DNA of 64,000 bases from Cellulomonas sp. JH27-2 (GCF_014837175.1 NZ_JACYFR010000001.1:868001-932000); one strand, 5' to 3'; positions 35,093 to 44,844 are shown, numbered from the stretch's first letter. Numbers and translations: made by a program. Notes: generated by a model not told the origin, from the sequence alone.

Positions 35093-36046
35093 ATGAGCTC
35101 CTGCACGCGTCGCGCCACCTCGGGGCTCATGACGGTCGCGGCGTCCCTGACACTCCTGCTCGCCGGGTGCACCTCCGCACCCGCGCCCACCGGCAGCTCG
35201 GCCGACCTGGTGGCCACGAGCAACCAGATCGCGCACGATGCCGAGCAGCGGCTCCTCGACCGGGGTCTCACGTCGGACGTCACGGTCCTGCCCCGGTTCA
35301 CGACGCAGACGTTCCTGCTCACCGCCGAGGTGACCTTCCCGGCGGACCTGCGCGGCGACGCACTGGCCGACACTGCCGGGTCGGTGCGCCGGACGCTGCT
35401 CACCGACGACCGGCTGGCTCCCGGGCAGTCCCTGCGGGTGGACTCCCTCGAGCTCACGGATGCCGGGGTCGCGGGTTCGAGCGCCCGGTGGAACGGCGAT
35501 GCCGTGGGTCCGACGACGGACGCCGAGGCTCGTCTGTGGGCGCGGGTGACCGACGCCGTCGCGGGCGGGCTCGCCGTCCGGGACGTCCACGTGTGGCACG
35601 ACGACGGGAAGCCGCTGGCGGTGGAGGTGCTCGACCCGTCCGACGACAGCGCCGTGCCGGGCTCCGACCTCTACACGGACGTCCTCGACCTGATCGACGA
35701 AGCCGGGATCGACCCGCGCGCCACGCACGTCACCACCTGGGGGCAGTTCTCGGTCTCGACGGTCGGCAGTGCGCGGCTGGGTGGGCACACGCTGGCCGCG
35801 CTCGAGGCGCTGCGGGCGCTGCCCTTCATCGGCTCCGTCCAGGCGGATGCCGACGCGGACGCCGTCACGGTGCACGCGACGACGGCCACCGCGCCCGGCA
35901 CCGACGAGCCGCTGCCGCTCGACGCCGACGAGCGCAGCGAGGTGCACGACGCCCTCGACGCGGCGGACCTGTCGACCACGGGAGTCACGGTGGAGGTGGC
36001 GGCTCAGGCGGTCGACCCCACCCGGTTCTGGCCGCCGCAGGACTGA
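35093..36046 (+). CDS. Putative lipoprotein
   Basis: A 317-residue protein with a lipoprotein signal: basic start, SLTLLLAG and the lipobox cysteine in LLAGC (about residue 24). The mature domain is acidic and has a repeated beta/alpha pattern (TAEVTFPADLRGDALADTAGSVRRTLLTDDRL; later GIDPRATHVTTWGQFSVS), perhaps two similar halves. I recognise no named family. It ends 74 nt before the antiporter gene and may be co-transcribed with it. Confidence 0.75.
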   Translation: MSSCTRRATSGLMTVAASLTLLLAGCTSAPAPTGSSADLVATSNQIAHDAEQRLLDRGLTSDVTVLPRFTTQTFLLTAEVTFPADLRGDALADTAGSVRRTLLTDDRLAPGQSLRVDSLELTDAGVAGSSARWNGDAVGPTTDAEARLWARVTDAVAGGLAVRDVHVWHDDGKPLAVEVLDPSDDSAVPGSDLYTDVLDLIDEAGIDPRATHVTTWGQFSVSTVGSARLGGHTLAALEALRALPFIGSVQADADADAVTVHATTATAPGTDEPLPLDADERSEVHDALDAADLSTTGVTVEVAAQAVDPTRFWPPQD

Positions 36047-36120
36047 TCGTCGCCGGGCTGCCCGTGCGATTCACCCAGCACCGGCGGACGATGCCTCCAG
36101 GCGACGACAGGAGTGGGTAG

Positions 36121-37713
36121 ATGATCGGGCTCGAGCTCGTGGTGGTGCTCGGCGCGGTGATGGTGGCGTGCGGGGTCCTGGCGCGGCGGGTGCACGTGGC
36201 CGCGCCGATCCTCCTGCTGCTCTGCGGGGTCGCCCTGGGCTTCGCACCTGCGCTGCGTGACGTGCACCTTCCGCCGGAGCTGATGCTCCTCGTGTTCCTG
36301 CCCATGCTGCTCTACTGGGAGGCGCTGACCATCTCGCTGCGGGAGATCCGGGCCACCCTGCGCGGGATCGTGCTCAACAGCACCCTCCTCGTGGTGCTCA
36401 CGGCCGCGGCCGTCGCCTCCGTCGCGCACGCCCTCGGCATGCAGTGGGGCCCGGCGTGGGTGCTCGGCGCCGCCGTCGCCCCCACGGACGCGACGGCCGT
36501 GGGCGTCCTCGCGCGGGCGCTGCCCCGCCGGACTGTGACCGTCCTGCGTGCGGAGAGCCTGGTCAACGACGGGACGGCGCTCGTCGTCTACGGTGTCGCG
36601 GTCGGCGTCACGGTCGGCGAGGAGACGCTGACCGTCGGGCACGTGACGTGGCTGGTCCTGCTCTCGGCCGGCGGCGGCATCGGCCTCGGTCTGGCGGTCG
36701 CGTGGCTCGGCACCCAGCTGCGACGGCGGGTGCACGACCCCGTCTCCGCCAACGTGCTGATCCTCCTGCTCCCGTTCAGCGCCTACCTTGCCGCCGAGCT
36801 CGTCGGCGCGTCCGGGGTGCTGGCAGTGGTGGTGTGCGGGCTCTGGATGAGCCAGGTCGGACCGCGCATCGGTGACGCGGTCACACGCCAGCAGACCACG
36901 GCGTTCTGGAGCCTCGCGACGTACCTCATCAACGGGTCGCTGTTTGTGCTCGTCGGCCTCGAGGCGCAGTCGTCGGTCCGCGCCCTGCACAGCACCTCGG
37001 TCGCGTCGGCGGTCGGGATGGTCGGCGTCGTGTTCCTGGTGATCGTCGTGGTCCGGTTCGTCTTCCAGGTCGTCTCCGCGTACGCCATCCGGGCGATCGA
37101 CCGTCGACCCTCCCAACGCGCTCGACGGATCACCCACCGGGCGCGGGCCGTCACCACGGTCGCGGGCTTCCGCGGTGCGGTCTCGCTGGCTGCGGCCCTC
37201 GCCGTCCCGACGTCGCTCTCGGCGGGTGGCCCCTTCCCGCAGCGTGACCTCATCGTCTTCGTGACGGCGGGCGTCGTGGCCACCACCCTGGTGGTGCAGG
37301 GGATGCTGCTGGGGCCGACCGTGCGCTGGGCTCACCTCCCGGCCGACGACGGTGTGGCAGCCGAGCGACACCTGGCCGAGATCACCGCGACGGAGGAGGC
37401 GCTGGAGGCCCTGCCGCGGATCGCGGGCTCGCTCGGCACGGACGACGAGGTCGTCGACCGCACCAGGACGGAGTTCGACGAGCACCTCGCGATCCTGCGG
37501 GCACGGGACGGTGACGCCGATGACGCCGACGGGACGATCCGCCTGGACGACGAGTACGTCGACCTGCGCCTGGCGCTCCTCGCGCACAAGCGGGCGACCG
37601 TCATCCGCCTGCGCGACGAGCGGCGCATCGACGACACCGTGCTGCGCCAGGTCCAGGCGCGCCTCGACCTCGAGGAGGTCCGGGCACGCCGCGAGGAGCG
37701 CGTCGACGACTGA
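36121..37713 (+). CDS. Na+/H+ antiporter, CPA1 family
   Basis: A 530-residue monovalent cation/proton antiporter with about 12 helices in residues 1-420. Ion-site motifs are AAVAPTDATAVGVLAR (about 117-132, TDATA in the unwound helix) and ESLVNDGTALVVYGVAV (about 143, NDG with its Asp). RITHRARAVTTVAGFRGAVSLAAALAVP contains the conserved Arg-Gly helix. The C-terminal cytoplasmic domain (about 420-530) is highly charged and helical. A GGAG lies 8 nt before ATG. Confidence 0.93.
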   Translation: MIGLELVVVLGAVMVACGVLARRVHVAAPILLLLCGVALGFAPALRDVHLPPELMLLVFLPMLLYWEALTISLREIRATLRGIVLNSTLLVVLTAAAVASVAHALGMQWGPAWVLGAAVAPTDATAVGVLARALPRRTVTVLRAESLVNDGTALVVYGVAVGVTVGEETLTVGHVTWLVLLSAGGGIGLGLAVAWLGTQLRRRVHDPVSANVLILLLPFSAYLAAELVGASGVLAVVVCGLWMSQVGPRIGDAVTRQQTTAFWSLATYLINGSLFVLVGLEAQSSVRALHSTSVASAVGMVGVVFLVIVVVRFVFQVVSAYAIRAIDRRPSQRARRITHRARAVTTVAGFRGAVSLAAALAVPTSLSAGGPFPQRDLIVFVTAGVVATTLVVQGMLLGPTVRWAHLPADDGVAAERHLAEITATEEALEALPRIAGSLGTDDEVVDRTRTEFDEHLAILRARDGDADDADGTIRLDDEYVDLRLALLAHKRATVIRLRDERRIDDTVLRQVQARLDLEEVRARREERVDD

Positions 37714-37739
37714 GGTGCGGTGGTGCTGCGCCGGATCCG

Positions 37740-38042
37740 TCAGGCCCGCAGCGGCGAGCCGGCTGCGTCGAACGCCTCCGCGTGCGGGACGTCCGCCAGC
37801 AGAGGTGCGGCCTCCTTGATGGCCGCGCGCACGGCGTCGAGCGCGAGCGACTCGCGGTGGGCGATCGCCGACGTCCACGTCTCGCACACCAGCACGGTGT
37901 CCGGCTCGTCGTCCCGCTTCCCCACCTCGTAGGCGAGGCACCCGATCGTGCCGAGCCCCGGTCCGGGGCGCGTCAGCAGCGCGACGAGGTCGTCGCGTCG
38001 GCCGGGGGCCGCGCGGAAGGTGGTCCAGCGGACGTGGGGCAT
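37740..38042 (-). CDS. Antibiotic biosynthesis monooxygenase (ABM) domain protein
   Basis: A 100-residue ferredoxin-like dimeric protein. VRWTTFRAAPGRRDDLVALLTRPGPGL is the first strand and helix, CLAYEVGKRDDEPDTVLVCETWTSAIAHRESLA the core (E.W....A...H). Members act as small cofactor-free oxygenases or heme-degrading enzymes; the role here is unknown. ATG 38042 has CAGGAT (38049-38054) 6 nt upstream (leaderless). An in-frame extension to 38072 is not conserved. Confidence 0.85.
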   Translation of the reverse strand: MPHVRWTTFRAAPGRRDDLVALLTRPGPGLGTIGCLAYEVGKRDDEPDTVLVCETWTSAIAHRESLALDAVRAAIKEAAPLLADVPHAEAFDAAGSPLRA

Positions 38043-38079
38043 CGAGGCATCCTGACACGCACGCAGGCTCACCGCGCGC

Positions 38080-39705
38080 CTAGCTCTCGCGGACCGCCTC
38101 CTCGTCGGGGGCCGGGATCTCGCCCGGCCGGTAGCGGGGCAGGCGGCTCGCGGGCAGGATCGCGAGCGCGCTCACGGCGGCGAGCACCATCAGCCCGGTC
38201 TTCAACGCGCTCAGGCGCGCGTCGGCGTTGAGCTGCACGATCTGGTCCACCTGCGCGGGCGTCGCGTCGGTCCCCTCGAGCGTGGTCCGCAGGTTGTCGT
38301 TGCTGACGAAGTTGACGTTGTCGAGGCCGGCCTGCACGCGCAGCTCGTCGGGCAGGTCCGGCGAGCCGACGAACGCCGACGCGACCCCGAGGCCCAGGAG
38401 CGTCACCAGGAGGGCGCCCGACAGGGCGGTGCCGACGGCGGACGCGAGGTTCTGCGTGGTCCCGCGCAACGAGCCGACGTCGCCGGCCATCGACTTCGGC
38501 GACGACGTGACGAGCACGTTGAACAGCAGCGTGACGAGCGCCCCCTGCCCGACGCCGAAGACGAACAGCCCCAGGATCGTCGGGAACGTCTCCCAGTTGT
38601 TGGTGACCACGAGCGCGAGCCACGCCAGCGCGACCGTCGTCAGACCGAACGCGGCGCGCCCGATCGTGCGGGTGCTGAACCGGCCGTAGAGCCGCACGAC
38701 GAGCAGCGCGGAGAAGAACACGGTCAGGTTGAACGGCATCATCGCGATCGCGGTGTCGAACGCGCTGCGCCCCTGCACGATCTGGATGTACAGCGGCACG
38801 GTGAAGTTCAGCGAGGCCTCGAGCGCGACGACGACGAACAGCGCGTAGACGGCCGAGCGCTCGGTGCGGGAGCGGATGACGTGCAGGTCGATCAGCGGCA
38901 CGCCGCCCGACGACGAGCGCCGGCGCGTCCAGACGAAGAAGGCCTGACCCAGGATCACGCCCAGGACGACGAGCACGGGCGCCGGCGACAAGCCCGCGAG
39001 GTCGAACAGGGCGGCGTCGCGGGCCGTCAGGATGCCCCAGCTGTTGAGGTTGTTGAAGCCCATGGTGAGCATGACGACGGCCGCGCCGACGAGCACGGCC
39101 GCGACCGCGTCGATCTTCACGTCCGTGCTGCCGCGGTCGGAGCGGAGCCGGAAGCTCATGACGAAGACGGCGACGGCCACCGCGATGAGCAGCGCGAAGA
39201 CGGGACGCCACCCGACGGTCGAGCCGAGGATCCCGCCGATCAGGAACGCGGACACGCCGGACGCGGCACGGGCCGACCCGAGCGATCCGACGGCGGTCGC
39301 CTGCTGCGGCCCGTGGTAGTTCTCCGCGATCAGGGCGACGAGCGACGGGACGATGATGGCCGCGGCGGCGCCCGCGAGCGCCTGCGCCGTGATGACCACA
39401 CCGACGTCCCACGCGAACGTCATGAGCCCCATCGCCACGGCGAACACGACGACGACCACCCGGAAGACGACCACCCAGCCGAACCGCTGCCCCAGCTTGG
39501 CGCCCGTCATGACGAGCGCGGCGACCACCAGGCCGTACATCACGATCGCCGTGCTGACGTCGGTGGGCGGGACGTCGAAGTCGTCGACCATCCCGCCCAG
39601 CGACACCGGCAGGGCCGCGACGTTGAACGACATCAGCACCTGCGCGAGGGCGAGCGCGATCATGGGGACCCAGGAGGCCCTCGTCGTGCCCGGCGGTGTC
39701 GTCAT
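38080..39705 (-). CDS. MFS transporter, DHA2 (EmrB/QacA-like) type
   Basis: A 541-residue transporter with about 14 hydrophobic helices. Family features are VSTAIVMYGLVVAALVMTGAKLGQRFG (helix 2 and the motif-A loop) and GSARAASGVSAFLIGGILGSTVGWRPVF, a version of the antiporter motif C. A long hydrophilic loop lies near 430-480 (VQAGLDNVNFVSNDNLRTTLEG). Its ATG overlaps the glutaminase stop (ATGA), which links export to glutamine/glutamate metabolism or an amine substrate; this is inference. Confidence 0.9.
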   Translation of the reverse strand: MTTPPGTTRASWVPMIALALAQVLMSFNVAALPVSLGGMVDDFDVPPTDVSTAIVMYGLVVAALVMTGAKLGQRFGWVVVFRVVVVVFAVAMGLMTFAWDVGVVITAQALAGAAAAIIVPSLVALIAENYHGPQQATAVGSLGSARAASGVSAFLIGGILGSTVGWRPVFALLIAVAVAVFVMSFRLRSDRGSTDVKIDAVAAVLVGAAVVMLTMGFNNLNSWGILTARDAALFDLAGLSPAPVLVVLGVILGQAFFVWTRRRSSSGGVPLIDLHVIRSRTERSAVYALFVVVALEASLNFTVPLYIQIVQGRSAFDTAIAMMPFNLTVFFSALLVVRLYGRFSTRTIGRAAFGLTTVALAWLALVVTNNWETFPTILGLFVFGVGQGALVTLLFNVLVTSSPKSMAGDVGSLRGTTQNLASAVGTALSGALLVTLLGLGVASAFVGSPDLPDELRVQAGLDNVNFVSNDNLRTTLEGTDATPAQVDQIVQLNADARLSALKTGLMVLAAVSALAILPASRLPRYRPGEIPAPDEEAVRES

Positions 39706-40724
39706 CGGACGTCCTCTCGGTCGTGGGTCGCGTCGGGGCGGGACGCGAACAGGTTGAGGCCGAGCTCGGCCGACAGGAACCGCGTCGCGCGGACCCCGCG
39801 CACGCTGTTGCCGGCGTCGTCCAGGGGCGCCGAGTACGTGGCCAGCGCGCCCTTGCCTGGTGCGACGGTGACGATGCCGCCGGAGACGCCGCTCTTGCCC
39901 GGCATCCCGACGTCGTCGAGCCACTCGCCCGACCGCTCGTAGAGCCCGGACGCCGCGAGCGCGGCGAGCACGTGCCGGCAGACGGAGGCGTCGACGACCC
40001 GCTCGTGCGTGACGGGGTTGATGCCGCCGTCGGCGAGGGTCGCGCCCATCACCGCGAGGTCTCGCGCGGACACCCGTAGGGCGCACTGCTGCGTGTAGAG
40101 GTCGGTCGTCTCCAGGGGGTCGCGCGCCAGGCGGCCGTAGCTCTCGAGCAGGCGAGCGATCGCGCGGTTGCGCTGGTTGCTGGCCGCCTCCGACTCGTAG
40201 ACCTCGACGTCGAGCGCCAGTGGGCGCCCCGCGAACGCCGACAGGCCGTCGTGCAGGTACTGCCACCGCGCGGCCGGGCTCGCCCCCGGGACCAGCGCCG
40301 TGACGGCGATGGCACCGGCGTTGACCATCGGGTTCATCGGGCTGCCGTCGTTGAGCTCGACCGCCATGACGGAGTTGAACGGCAGGCCCGTCGCGTTGAC
40401 GCCGACCGCCTCCCGCACGGCGTCGTGCCCGTGCTCCTCGAGGGCGAGCGCGTAGACGAAGGCTTTGGAGATGGACTGCACCGAGAACTCGTGGTCCGCG
40501 TCGCCGACGACGTGCACGGACCCGTCCACGTCGACGACGCTGAGCCCGAACAGTGCGCGGTCCGCAGAGGCGAGCGCGGGGATGTAGTCCGCGACGACGC
40601 CGCTGTCGTCGTCGCGGTACCGGGCGTGGGCGTCGGCCAGCAGCTCCTCGACCCGCCCGAAACGCGGCAGGCGACCCGTGGAGACGGCCGCCAGGACGTG
40701 CTGATCGTCGACGTCCCTGGTCAT
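39702..40724 (-). CDS. glsA: Glutaminase (serine-dependent beta-lactamase fold)
   Basis: A 340-residue enzyme hydrolysing glutamine to glutamate and ammonia. The nucleophile and lysine are in FSVQSISKAFVYALAL (SxxK, about 80-85). NPMVNAGAIAV (about 130) and CALRVSARDLAVMGATLADGG (about 220) are family signatures, and GMPGKSGVSGGIVTVAPGKGALATYSAPLDD is the C-terminal oxyanion region. Short-form glutaminase without a STAS domain. Translationally coupled to the MFS gene. No leaderless -10 is seen upstream of this start. Confidence 0.95.
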   Translation of the reverse strand: MTRDVDDQHVLAAVSTGRLPRFGRVEELLADAHARYRDDDSGVVADYIPALASADRALFGLSVVDVDGSVHVVGDADHEFSVQSISKAFVYALALEEHGHDAVREAVGVNATGLPFNSVMAVELNDGSPMNPMVNAGAIAVTALVPGASPAARWQYLHDGLSAFAGRPLALDVEVYESEAASNQRNRAIARLLESYGRLARDPLETTDLYTQQCALRVSARDLAVMGATLADGGINPVTHERVVDASVCRHVLAALAASGLYERSGEWLDDVGMPGKSGVSGGIVTVAPGKGALATYSAPLDDAGNSVRGVRATRFLSAELGLNLFASRPDATHDREDVR

Positions 40725-40805
40725 CGGCGCACCACGCAGATCACCCTTTCACCTGTACCGATGTGGCGACCGACAAGGGCACCATCGAAGGCGACACGCG
40801 CAGGG

Positions 40806-40830
40806 GCGCTCGCCAGCGCCGGGCGAGCGC
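40806..40830 (-). terminator. 9-bp hairpin after sulfatase gene
   Basis: GCGCTCGCC (40806-40814) and its exact complement (40822-40830) with a 7-nt loop, 83 nt past the sulfatase stop and upstream of the glutaminase start. A second short GC hairpin (40894-40906) lies next to the stop. Confidence 0.5.
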
Positions 40831-40912
40831 GGAGCCGCCGCGTCCGACGGGACGGCGAGGGGCAGGCCGGGCAACGGCCGGTCCACCCCTCGTCGCCCGT
40901 CGGGCGGAAGCG

Positions 40913-42802
40913 TCAGGGCGTGACGATCGCGAAGTTCTTGTCACCCGGGTCGAGGACCGCGCCGAGCCGTGCGAGCACCGAGGCGTCCCCGGATACCTCG
41001 ATCTTCGCGTTGGCGAGCGCGTCCGGCGTGAGGCCGGCCGCGAGCGCCGGGAGGGCGCGACGAGTGCCCGTGAGCGTCACGTCCGCGTCCCCCTGCTGGG
41101 GGGCAGAGCTGTAGGTCAGCACCCCGTTCGCCAGCCGCAGCCGGTAGCGCTCGTCCACGTCCGACAAGACCACGTCGATCGACAGGTTCTCGTCCCACGC
41201 CTTCGGGCCGTCGATCTGGATGGCGATCGCGTCGAACAGCATCGAGGGGCTGAGCTGCCCGATCACGTCGGGGGCGGTGGTCTCCGTCGGCGTGCCGAAC
41301 TGGCCGTCGCGCAGCTCCGTGGCGCCGGACAGGTAGAAGTCGCGCCAGGTGCCGTTCTCCGACCCGTACCCGAGCTGCTCGTACGTGTCCGCCAGCAGCT
41401 CCCGGGCGGCGGCGTGATTCTCGTCGGCGAACACGACGTGGTTGAGGACCTCCGCCACCCACCGGTAGTCGCCCTCGTCGAACGATGCCCGTGCCTTCTC
41501 GACGACGGCGTCGGCGCCGCCCATGAACTCGACGTACCGCGTCGCCTTCTCGACCGGCGTGTGCTCCCAGAGGTGCGCGGGGTTGCCGTCGAACCAGCCG
41601 AGGTAGCGCTGGTAGATGGCCTTGACGTTGTGGCTCACCGAACCGTAGTAGCCGTGCGTGTTCCACGCGTTGTGGAGCGCGGGCGGCAGCTGGATCTCCT
41701 CCGCGATCTCCGGCCCGGTCAGACCCTTGTTCAGCAGGCGCAGGGTCTGGTCGTGCAGGTACGCGTAGATGTCGCGCTGCTGGGAGATGAGCTCGATGAC
41801 ACGCTCCTTGCCCCACGTCGGCCAGTGGTGAGAGGCGAAGACGACCTCGACATCGCTCCCGAACAGATCGATCGCCTCGGTCAGGTAGTGGGCCCACGCG
41901 TGAGGGTCACGGACCACGGCACCGCGCAGGGTGAGGAGGTTGTGCAACGTATGGGTGACGTCCTCGGCGGCGCACAGGGCCTTGTGGTCCGGGAGCCAGA
42001 TGAGCATCTCGGCCGGCGCCTCGGTGCCAGGTGCCATCTGGAACACCATGCGCACACCGTCGACGACCTCCTCGTGCCCGGTGGTGCTGATCAGGTCCGT
42101 CGGAGCGATCAGGGAGACCGTGCCGATGGAGAGCGTCTGGCCCAGGCCGGCACCCACGCCACCCTGCGGGCCGCGCGCGAGGGCAGCCCCGTACATGTAT
42201 CCCGCGCGCCGGTTCATGGCCGTGCCTGCGTAGACGTTCTCCGACACGGCGTGCTCGATGAACCCCTCGGGCGCGAAGATCCGCACGGCACCCGCGTCGA
42301 CCTCGTCCTGCGACACGAATCCCTTGACCCCGCCGAAGTGGTCGGCGTGCGAGTGGGTGTAGACCACGGCCTTCACGGGCCGGTCGCCGCGGTGCTCGCG
42401 GTACAGCGCCAGGGCGGCGGCGCCGGTCTCGGCAGACAACAGCGTGTCGATGACGACGATGCCCTCGTCCCCTTCGATGAACGACGTGTTCGAGAGGTCG
42501 ACACCACGAACCTGATAGATGCCGGGAACCACCTCGAAGAGACCTTGCACGGCGTTCAGCCGGGACTGCCGCCACAGGCTCGGGTTGACGGTGTCGGGTG
42601 CGTCGCCATCGACGAAGTCGTACGTGTCGTTGTCCCACAGGACGGTGCCGTCGTCGGCGGTGACGGCGTTCGGCTCGCGGCGGGCGACGAGGCCGCGGGT
42701 GGCGTCCTCGAAGTCTCGCTCGTCCGAGAAGGGCAGGCTGTCCAGCAGCGCCCGCTGCTGCGCCTTGATGATGTCTGTCGCGGGCTTCGGTGTAGTTGCC
42801 AT
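40913..42802 (-). CDS. Alkyl/aryl sulfatase, metallo-beta-lactamase fold (SdsA1-like)
   Basis: A 629-residue zinc enzyme that hydrolyses alkyl sulfate esters to alcohol and sulfate. The metal motif THSHADHFGG is at about 148-157. GTEAPAEMLIWLPDHKALCAAEDVTHTLHN holds further ligands, and VVFASHHWPTWG the substrate region. A dimerisation domain (about 380-500) and an SCP2-like C-terminal domain (510-629) that takes the lipophilic tail complete the family layout. No signal peptide is evident, so cytoplasmic, unlike the secreted Pseudomonas enzyme. CATGCT (42809-42814) is 6 nt before ATG. A SulP transporter gene lies just upstream. Confidence 0.92.
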   Translation of the reverse strand: MATTPKPATDIIKAQQRALLDSLPFSDERDFEDATRGLVARREPNAVTADDGTVLWDNDTYDFVDGDAPDTVNPSLWRQSRLNAVQGLFEVVPGIYQVRGVDLSNTSFIEGDEGIVVIDTLLSAETGAAALALYREHRGDRPVKAVVYTHSHADHFGGVKGFVSQDEVDAGAVRIFAPEGFIEHAVSENVYAGTAMNRRAGYMYGAALARGPQGGVGAGLGQTLSIGTVSLIAPTDLISTTGHEEVVDGVRMVFQMAPGTEAPAEMLIWLPDHKALCAAEDVTHTLHNLLTLRGAVVRDPHAWAHYLTEAIDLFGSDVEVVFASHHWPTWGKERVIELISQQRDIYAYLHDQTLRLLNKGLTGPEIAEEIQLPPALHNAWNTHGYYGSVSHNVKAIYQRYLGWFDGNPAHLWEHTPVEKATRYVEFMGGADAVVEKARASFDEGDYRWVAEVLNHVVFADENHAAARELLADTYEQLGYGSENGTWRDFYLSGATELRDGQFGTPTETTAPDVIGQLSPSMLFDAIAIQIDGPKAWDENLSIDVVLSDVDERYRLRLANGVLTYSSAPQQGDADVTLTGTRRALPALAAGLTPDALANAKIEVSGDASVLARLGAVLDPGDKNFAIVTP

Positions 42803-42889
42803 GGGGCCAGCATGACACCACCCAAGTAAGGGCAAAACCCCAGACACACGTCCAGGTCGTGAACGGACGCAGCTACCTGAAACGCGAGG

Positions 42890-44737
42890 TCAGAGGGCTG
42901 GGCCCGTCGCTCCGCGAGCACGCCACTGCTCCGCGCGGGCGTACGCCGTCTCGACCGACTCCATGAGGACCGCGGTCTCCGTGACGACCGAGTCCTCGCC
43001 GAGGACCGCGAGGGTTCCCACGCGACGCATCACCGCGAGGAGCTCGTCGGGCACCCCGCACAGGATCAGGCGCACGTTGTGCTCCCGCAGCTTTACGGCA
43101 GCCCGCTCGAAGGCCTTGAGGAAGGTGGCGCTCGGGATGCCCGCCGAGCCGCGCAGGGAGAGCACGAGGGCGGCATCGTGGGCGTCGCGCGGGTCCGGCC
43201 ACTCGTCCTCGAGCCGATTGACCTCCGCGAAGAACGAGCCGCCGGCGTAGTGCAGGACGGTGGTGCGGCCGCTGGGGATGGCCTTCGGGGCGTCCTCGAT
43301 GCGCCAGCCGCCGGCACCGTCGGGGATGAGCTCGAAGAGCTTGCCCTTGCGCGACGCGGCGACCGCGTACAGCAGGATCGACAAGCCGGCCCCGATGAAG
43401 ATCGCGTCCTGGAGCGGCAGCTGCGTCGTCGCGAGGAACGTGATGACCATCGCGACCGACGACAGGACCGACGTGCGCAGCACGAGCTTGATGTCGCGCA
43501 GACGCCCCGCGATGAGCTCGCCGCCGATGACGAGCAGAAGCCCTCCGATGACCGCCATCGGGATCTCGCCCGCGATCGGACCGACCGCCAGCACCAGCAG
43601 CGCGAGCCACACGCCTGCGAAGATCCCGGACCAGCGGGTCTTCGCGCCGGCGCTCGTGCCGACGCCGGTGCGGGACAGCGAGCCGCCCGTCGGCAGGGCG
43701 GAGAAGAACCCGCCGGCGATGTTGGCCAGGCCCTGGGCGGTGAAGTCCTTGGACGCGTCGGGCCGCGAGCCGTCCGGGTTGGCGACGGCTGCCCCGATGC
43801 CGGCGGCCTGTGCGAGGCCGACGAGCGCGATGGCGATGGCGCCCGACGCGAGCGCCGGGACCGCACCCAGGTCCGGCAGGGAGAACGGCGGCAGCGATCG
43901 CGGGATCGCGGCGATGTCCTTGACCAGCTCGACGTCGGGCTTGACGATCGCGCACACGACGCTGACCACGAGCAGCGCGATGAGGGTCGCGTACGACTCG
44001 AGCGGCTTGATGAGCTTGAAGACGAACCAGACGCCGACGGTGGCGAGCGCGACGACGACCGTCGGGCCGCGCCAGTCGCCGAGGTGCGCGAAGGCGTCGA
44101 CGAACTTCGCGATCGTGTTGTGGCGGGTCGGCGTGTACCCGGTCGCGTCCTTGATGACGCCCGCGATGATCTGCAGCGCGATGCCGGCGGTGAAGCCGGT
44201 CATGACCGCCGTCGAGACGAAGGACATCACCGAGCCCAGCTTCAGCAGGCCCATGACCAGCATGACGACGCCCACCAGGAGGGTGAGGGTCGCGAGGCCG
44301 CCGAGGTCCGTGGGCTTCAGCCCGGCCGCCGCGAGGATGCTCTGCGACGACAGCGCGATGGCGCTGGTCAGCGTCGTGACCATGAGGACGGTACGCGCGA
44401 AGACGGACCCGACGATCGTCGGGACGACTCCCGACCACAGCCCCAACGGAGCCGCGAAACCACCGATGCTCGCGTAGGCCATGCCCTCCGGGATGGAGAA
44501 GAGGCCCGTCACGAAGCCTGAGGTGACGTCCTGCGTGGTCGGCTTGCCGAACGCGGGCTTGGCGTCCGCTCCCGGCAGCGCCCCGGTCTGGCCGGGCACC
44601 GGTTCGGGGGTCGGTTCGGAAGTCGGCTCGGGGGTCGACGACTCGGGCGTGGCGCTCGCAGGCCCGGGCGTCGTCGGAGCGGGCTCGTCGGACGACGGCG
44701 CAGGTGGTTCGTGCGAATCGCTCACCCGGTCGAGCAT
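42890..44737 (-). CDS. SulP family inorganic anion transporter with STAS domain
   Basis: A 615-residue transporter. A disordered P/T/E-rich N-terminus (about 1-60) is followed by about 12 helices (65-470) including FVTGLFSIPEGMAYASIGG (SulP signature), STAVMTGFTAGIALQI and FFSALPTGGSLSRTGVG. The C-terminal STAS domain is at about 500-600 (VLSLRGSAGIPSATFLKAFERAAVKL). It may import sulfate, bicarbonate or dicarboxylates. GGGGGAT lies 8 nt before ATG 44737. It is transcribed towards the sulfatase gene 87 nt downstream, which fits sulfate handling. Confidence 0.9.
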   Translation of the reverse strand: MLDRVSDSHEPPAPSSDEPAPTTPGPASATPESSTPEPTSEPTPEPVPGQTGALPGADAKPAFGKPTTQDVTSGFVTGLFSIPEGMAYASIGGFAAPLGLWSGVVPTIVGSVFARTVLMVTTLTSAIALSSQSILAAAGLKPTDLGGLATLTLLVGVVMLVMGLLKLGSVMSFVSTAVMTGFTAGIALQIIAGVIKDATGYTPTRHNTIAKFVDAFAHLGDWRGPTVVVALATVGVWFVFKLIKPLESYATLIALLVVSVVCAIVKPDVELVKDIAAIPRSLPPFSLPDLGAVPALASGAIAIALVGLAQAAGIGAAVANPDGSRPDASKDFTAQGLANIAGGFFSALPTGGSLSRTGVGTSAGAKTRWSGIFAGVWLALLVLAVGPIAGEIPMAVIGGLLLVIGGELIAGRLRDIKLVLRTSVLSSVAMVITFLATTQLPLQDAIFIGAGLSILLYAVAASRKGKLFELIPDGAGGWRIEDAPKAIPSGRTTVLHYAGGSFFAEVNRLEDEWPDPRDAHDAALVLSLRGSAGIPSATFLKAFERAAVKLREHNVRLILCGVPDELLAVMRRVGTLAVLGEDSVVTETAVLMESVETAYARAEQWRARGATGPAL

Positions 44738-44844
44738 GCCAGGGATCCCCCCGCCACGGGCACCGTTCCGGTTCGAGCACTGGTCGAGCGACCTCCTCCC
44801 TGGTCCCCCTCCTCCGTCCCGGTGCACCGCGCTCGTCTCACGGT

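Noticed and set aside
36004-38058. Open frame of 684 codons opposite the antiporter
   Set aside because: Low-complexity R/D/H/G translation without motifs, while the plus strand carries a clear CPA1 antiporter.
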